Shown: positions 59,280 through 64,000 of the stretch, in pieces
How the letters are laid out: every line of letters starts with the position of its first letter
Position numbering within the stretch: the stretch's first letter is position 1
Assembly: GCA_027924645.1 (NCBI GenBank)
Contig: BSBN01000888.1
Coordinates: 16,747,001 to 16,811,000, forward strand
Length of the DNA: 64,000 bases
Direction: 5' to 3'
Source of the DNA: Cunninghamia lanceolata
Taxonomy: Eukaryota; Streptophyta; Pinopsida; Cupressales; Cupressaceae
Translations under genes and position numbers: made by a program
The notes under the pieces: generated by a model
The model's database searches: none
What the model was told of the DNA's origin: nothing
The model's input: only the letters and a program-made list of their open reading frames with translations

Positions 59280-59314
59280 TTGAGACAATGTTGCGAAGCA
59301 ATATTGTTTCAAAG
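59278..59314. repeat. Near-perfect hairpin next to Gypsy-2 polypurine tract
   Basis: CTTTGAGACAAT and ATTGTTTCAAAG form a 12-bp stem (one wobble-type mismatch), and TTGC-GAA-GCAA closes it with a 3-base loop. It overlaps the upstream edge of the polypurine tract. Confidence 0.8.
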
Positions 59315-60525
59315 AAGATTAAAACATAGGTTTTTGGATGCACATTAGGAAACGGAGGGAAGGATGATGGAGTTATGCTAATTAAATTTTGAGCAACCTG
59401 ATGTTTGATATAGCACCTGACATTATGCACCGAGGTATAAAGACCAGGGTGACGATGTATCAAATGCAGAAAGGAGGAAAGTCGCAAGCAAGCATATGCC
59501 TAATGGCACCATGATACGAAAGACCATGATGACGGTGTGGCGGGTATGTTGCAAGGACCAATAACAGATACAAAAACATCAATGAGTCAACACACGCAAC
59601 CAAGACAAGCAAAACATGCATACACAATGTTGCCCCTAGACAAAAAAGAAAAAGAAGGATCAAAAGACTTAATCATGATAAGTGGTAAGATAGGCAGTAA
59701 GATCTCAAGCCAAAGACTAATACGATAAATAGATAAGTGCCATGTTGCAGGAACAATATATCCCTGGATAAGATAAGGTAAATAAAGGATGGTTGGCTTG
59801 GGGGATCTACAACTTAGTTACTACAATCAAGATCGAATCACTAGGTGTTTAAGTTCCATAATTTAGTCTAAGAGTTTCAAAGTGTTTTTGAGATATGGCT
59901 TGGAATGTACGAGTGCCAAAAAATTGGGTTGTGTTTGTTTTATTGGAAATTTTGTGTTTGCATGAAGTGAAATGATTGGATGGAGGAGAAGAATGAAGAC
60001 ATAGTGCTGAAAAAAATGTTATTATGGAATTGCATGAGACTGGAAAGGCAGACAAACTCAAGAGTCTATTATGAGGAACTCAAAGGTACCAAGACACATA
60101 GACCTACACAGGTGGACAAAAGAATACTAGGATGAGAGCAGGTGAAGGAATGGGAAAGGACTAATGGACAAGCTAGTGATAACGGAACGTAGAATAGCTG
60201 GCGAGACAATGCAATATGACCAGATGATACTGAGTAGATGCGTATGGCAAGATATGGATGGGAGCAAAAGGGAGGACATATTTTATTATGGATGGGAAAT
60301 GGATGATGGCGAGATGGATGATGTGAAAAAGCTACCTAAAGGATGGTGGGGACAGCTTGAATTCTACACATGGCGCCTGCGAACAGGTTTTCACCATGGT
60401 ACTTATCCAGGGCGCCACCGAAGTGGTTTTCACCATTGGACGAAATGATTTTTCTTTACTATTTTTTATTTTTTATTTTTATTTATATTTTTTTTTTTTA
60501 CTTTTTTTAACTGGGATACTCCGAG
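59315..60525 (-). other. Gypsy-2 3' untranslated region
   Basis: About 1.2 kb between the integrase stop and the polypurine tract, with no convincing coding region. Two GGTGAAAACC words (- strand; 60386-60395 and 60425-60434) occur, each near a GGCGCC, followed by an A/T-rich stretch at 60450-60510. Confidence 0.6.
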
Positions 60526-63500
60526 TCAGGTATAGAACCGTTTGAGATGGGCTATGTTGATAGGCTCTTCCAAAGGTTGACCTTCCGGAGTGGAAAGCTG
60601 GTAAGCTCCTGATCCATAGCTCTTGGTTACGACAAAAGGTCCCAACCAGTTAGGTTCAAACTTCCCTTTCTTTGCACGAACAGCCAGATTCCTTTGATTT
60701 TCTAGTAGAACAAGATCTCCAAGCTCAAATTTACGAGACTTAATTTTCTTGTTGTAACCTCGGCGCAGGCGATTTTGATAAGCTTTTAGATGATTAAGAG
60801 CTGTAAGTCGCTTCTCGTCCAACAATTCAAGCTCTTGTAGTCTTGATATCCGATACTCCTCATCTGAAATCAAGTGTTGTAAGGATACTCGCAAGGAAGG
60901 GAGCTCGATCTCAATGGGTAAAATAGCTTCTGAACCATATACCAAGGAATATGGTGTAGCACCAGTAGGAGTACGGATACTAGTTCGATAAGCCCAAAGA
61001 GCAGGATGAAGTTGCAAGTGCCAATCACGGCCAGCCTCGTTTACTGTTTTCTTCAAGATTTTCAAAAGAGTCTTATTAGTTGCTTCAGCTTGGCCATTAC
61101 TTTATGGATAATAGGGGGTAGAAAAGTGATGTTGGATTTTGAATTTATTGCAAAGCTCTTTGACATCTTGATTCTTAAATGGGTGACCATTATCTGTGAC
61201 TATGGCTTGAGGAATACCATAGCGGCAAATGATATAATGGAAAATGAACTTAGATATTTGCTTTCCCGTAATGTAAGTAAGAGGAATTGCTTCAACCCAT
61301 TTAGTGAAGTACTCAGTAGCAGTGATAATAAATTTATGACCATCTGAGGAGGATGGATGTATTTTTCCAATGAGATCGAGCCCCCATTGTGAAAATGGCC
61401 ATGAAGTAGTGATAGTTTGCAGTTCTTGTGCTGGTGCATGAATTAGATCACTATGTTGCTGACAAGGTACACATTTCTTAACAAATTCATGCGCATCCTG
61501 CTCCATAGTAGGCCAATAGTATCCTGTGCGAAGCATTTTCTTGACTAAGGATGAACCTCCAGAATGAGCACCACAGATGCCTTCGTGTATCTCATGCAAA
61601 GCAGTTTGGGCTTCTTCTGGGTTAAGACATTTAAGAAAAACACCATCTAGTGACCTTTTATAAAGCGTATCACCGAGGAGGACATATTGGGAAGAACGAC
61701 GAATGAAGGAGTGATGTTGGGATTTGGAAAGATTTGGTGGAATGATTTGGCTATGAAGGTAATGGTAGATCTCATTGAACCAAGTGGAGTTAGGACCAAC
61801 AATATCACATACCAACTCTGATTCTGGGATATCAAAAGCTGGTACAAACAACTTTTCTATTAGGAATTCAATTTTGTGATCATTCCCAGGTATCTCTATC
61901 ATTGAACCAATTGTGGCCATAGAATCAGCAGCTTTATTGTGAAGCCTTGAAATCTGTTCAAATGTGATCCTGTTGAAATATGTTTTGAATGTATCCACTA
62001 GTTTCTTGTATGGCTTTAACTTTTCATCCTTTGTTTGATATTCGTTGTTCACTTGCTTGATCACTAGTTGAGAATCCCCATGAACTTGTAAGTCTTTGAT
62101 ATTCCAGGTTATAGCCAATTTTAATCCTTTGATTAGTGCTTCATATTCGGCGATGTTGTTTGTACATGGAAATTGAATGTGAAATGATTTTGGTATATAA
62201 TCACCTTGAGGTGTAACAAAGAGTATTCCAGCTCTAGAGCCATGTTGAGTATGAGAACCATCAAAATATAATTGCCAAGAGGGAATAGTTTCTATGTCCA
62301 AGATTGATTCATCAGGAAATTCTGTTACCATGGGATGATCTGATTCTATAGGTGCTTCAGCCAATTGATCTGCTATTACTTGTCCTTTTATAGCTTTTCT
62401 ATCAACATACTCAATGTCAAATTCACTAAGCATCATCACCCATTTTGCCATACGTCCAGTCAGGGCTGCTCTAGATAGTAGATATTTGAGAGGATCAATC
62501 TTTGATATAAGCTTAGTCTGATGACTCAACATGTAGTGCCTAAGCTTTTGTGATGCAAAGACAACTGTGAGACATGCCTTTTCAATAGGTGAATAATTTA
62601 CTTCATAGCCCACCAAAGTTCTACTGATATAATAGATTGCTCGTTCTTTACCACTATCATCATTTTGTGCTAACAAAGCCCCTAATGCTGCTGATGTTGT
62701 TGAAATGTATAAAATAAGGGGTTTTCCATGAATAGGTGGTGCTAACACAGGAGGAGATCCCAAGTATTCTTTAAGTTTATTAAATGCTTCTTGTCAATTT
62801 TGATCCCAAATAAATTGTGTGTTTTTCTTCAACAAGTGAGTAAATGGTTGACACTTGTCAGCAAGCTGAGCAATAAACCTCCGTATGGATTGTAATTTTC
62901 CTTGCAAAGATCGGAGTTGTTTTAGATTTTGAGGAGGAGGCATTTCCATTATAGCTTTGACTTTTGCTGGATCAACTTCAATTCCTCTTCTGGAGACAAT
63001 ATAACCTAAGAGTTTTCCAGATGTTACTCCAAATACACACTTCTTAGGATTTAGTCTGACATTGTACTTTTCAAGACGATCAAAAATGTTTTCCAAAACA
63101 TATAGGTGCCCCTCTCTGGTTTTTGATTTGGCAAGTATGTCATCTACATAATCTTCCATTTGTTTATGAAGCATATCATGAAAGATAACAGTCATTGCTC
63201 TTTGATATGTGGCTCCGGCATTTTTTAGACCAAAAGGCATGACAAGCCAACAATATGTTCCCCAGACACAAATGAAAGAAGTTTTATGTTGATCTTCTTC
63301 AGCTATTCTAATTTGGTTATAACCAGAAAATCCATCCATTAACGATAACATCTCATGTCCTGCTGTCAGATCCACTATGATATCAATGTTTGGTAACGAA
63401 AAATCATCTTTTGGACAAGCTTTGTTGATGTCTCTGAAATCATTACAAACTCTGATGGTTCCATTTGGCTTGGCTACAGGTACAATGTTTGAGATCCACT

Positions 63501-63997
63501 CAGGGTAATCTATCGGTTTGATGAAACCAACTGCCAAGAGCTTTTCTAACTCTGCCTTGACCATTAGAGCAATTTTGGGATGCATCTTTCTCAATTTTTG
63601 TTTGACTGGTTTTGTTCCAGGATGGACTGTTAAATGATGTACTATTAGTGATGGATCTAATCCTGGCATATGTGCATAGGACCAAGCAAAATTGATTTCT
63701 CATTTTTTGAAGAAAGAATTGAAGTCCCGAGTTTCAAATTTTGATAATGACTTTGCTGCATATGTGATCTTGGGTTCTTCTGTAGTTCCAAGATTCATCT
63801 CTTGTGTCTGTTCTATGAGAATAGTGGACTTTTCTTGGTGTGCCCCCACTTTGGGAAGGTTAAATTCCTCATCCTCTGGCGCCTCAGAAAGGTTTTCACC
63901 AGTGGATACGTCTTTTATTTTTATTTTTGCATCGTCCGAAAGTGCCACAAAGTGGTTTTCACCAGGGGACGTTATTTTTACATTTTCATTTTTTTGA
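60526..63997 (-). pseudogene. Gypsy-2 pol: RT, RNase H, extra RNase H, integrase
   Basis: One frame runs on the - strand from beyond the window edge to TGA 60526. It is broken only by TGA at 63700, TGA at 62794 and TAA at 61102 (a Gln in YYPQSNGQ). In order: an acidic linker, RT with catalytic YVDD (63139-63150), RNase H, an additional RNase H (61900-62277), a zinc-binding region (HEIHEG...CVPC), and the integrase core with GLDLIG, TDNGHP and QAEATN in D,D(35)E spacing. It ends with the GPF-type module and HLKRFYT. RT-RH-extra RH-integrase is the order of Tat-clade elements. All catalytic residues I checked are present, so this copy decayed little. Confidence 0.92.
61900..62277 (-). other. 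Gypsy-2 additional RNase H domain
   Basis: It contains YFDGS, FPCTNNIAEYE, HGDSQ and NKAADSMA, so the four acidic catalytic residues (Asp, Glu, Asp, Asp) are all kept. It sits between the normal RNase H and integrase. It is the counterpart of the pre-RT domain of Gypsy-1. Confidence 0.88.
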
Positions 63998-64000
63998 CTA

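Overview
The window looks like repeat-dominated nuclear DNA of a seed plant with a large genome. The evidence is plant-type Ty3/gypsy elements carrying two RNase H domains, a SIRE-like Ty1/copia LTR, an L1-type LINE ending in a plant-style RNase H, a TRIM with a tRNA-iMet primer site, and an intron-bearing patatin-like gene. A gymnosperm is plausible but is inference. No intact protein-coding host gene was found.

Layout. About 1-12.5 kb: the 3' part of a very long Ty3/gypsy element (Gypsy-1, + strand). It holds gag/protease, an RNase H placed before the reverse transcriptase, RT-RNase H, integrase, a 2.8 kb non-coding stretch and a 1,062-codon extra reading frame. About 13.8-16.9 kb: a SIRE-like copia LTR abutting two copia integrase pieces in opposite orientation. 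About 17-19.7 kb: non-coding DNA with degenerate tandem repeats. 19.7-22.7 kb: a small LTR element with two ~310 bp LTRs and only a broken gag-like frame. 22.7-33.4 kb: AT-rich DNA without recognisable genes apart from one decayed coding fragment. 33.4-39.5 kb: an unusual repeat block with nested short inverted repeats, a 3.3 kb degenerate TTAGGG-type array, a short array in the opposite orientation and a 47-bp perfect inverted repeat.

40.7-42.2 kb: possible exons of an unrecognised gene on the - strand. 42.4-47.3 kb: LINE-A (- strand), whose coiled-coil/ORF1p-like, endonuclease and RT regions share one frame, with an NF-YA-like peptide and a 77-bp tandem duplication upstream. 47.5-53.4 kb: LINE-B (L1 type, - strand). 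53.6-58.0 kb: two patatin-like pseudogene copies in head-to-head orientation, one carrying a 1.47 kb TRIM in an intron, with a 5-bp target duplication. 58.3-58.4 kb: a (TA)n tract. 58.6-64 kb: the LTR, 3' region and pol of a second Ty3/gypsy element (Gypsy-2, - strand).

Most coding regions are pseudogenes, yet several keep one reading frame over kilobases and are broken mainly by stop codons explicable as C-to-T or G-to-A changes, as expected for methylated, silenced transposons. The most interesting points are the two gypsy elements with the extra RNase H in different places, the telomere-like block with nested inverted repeats, the patatin inverted duplication and the unusual LINE-A.
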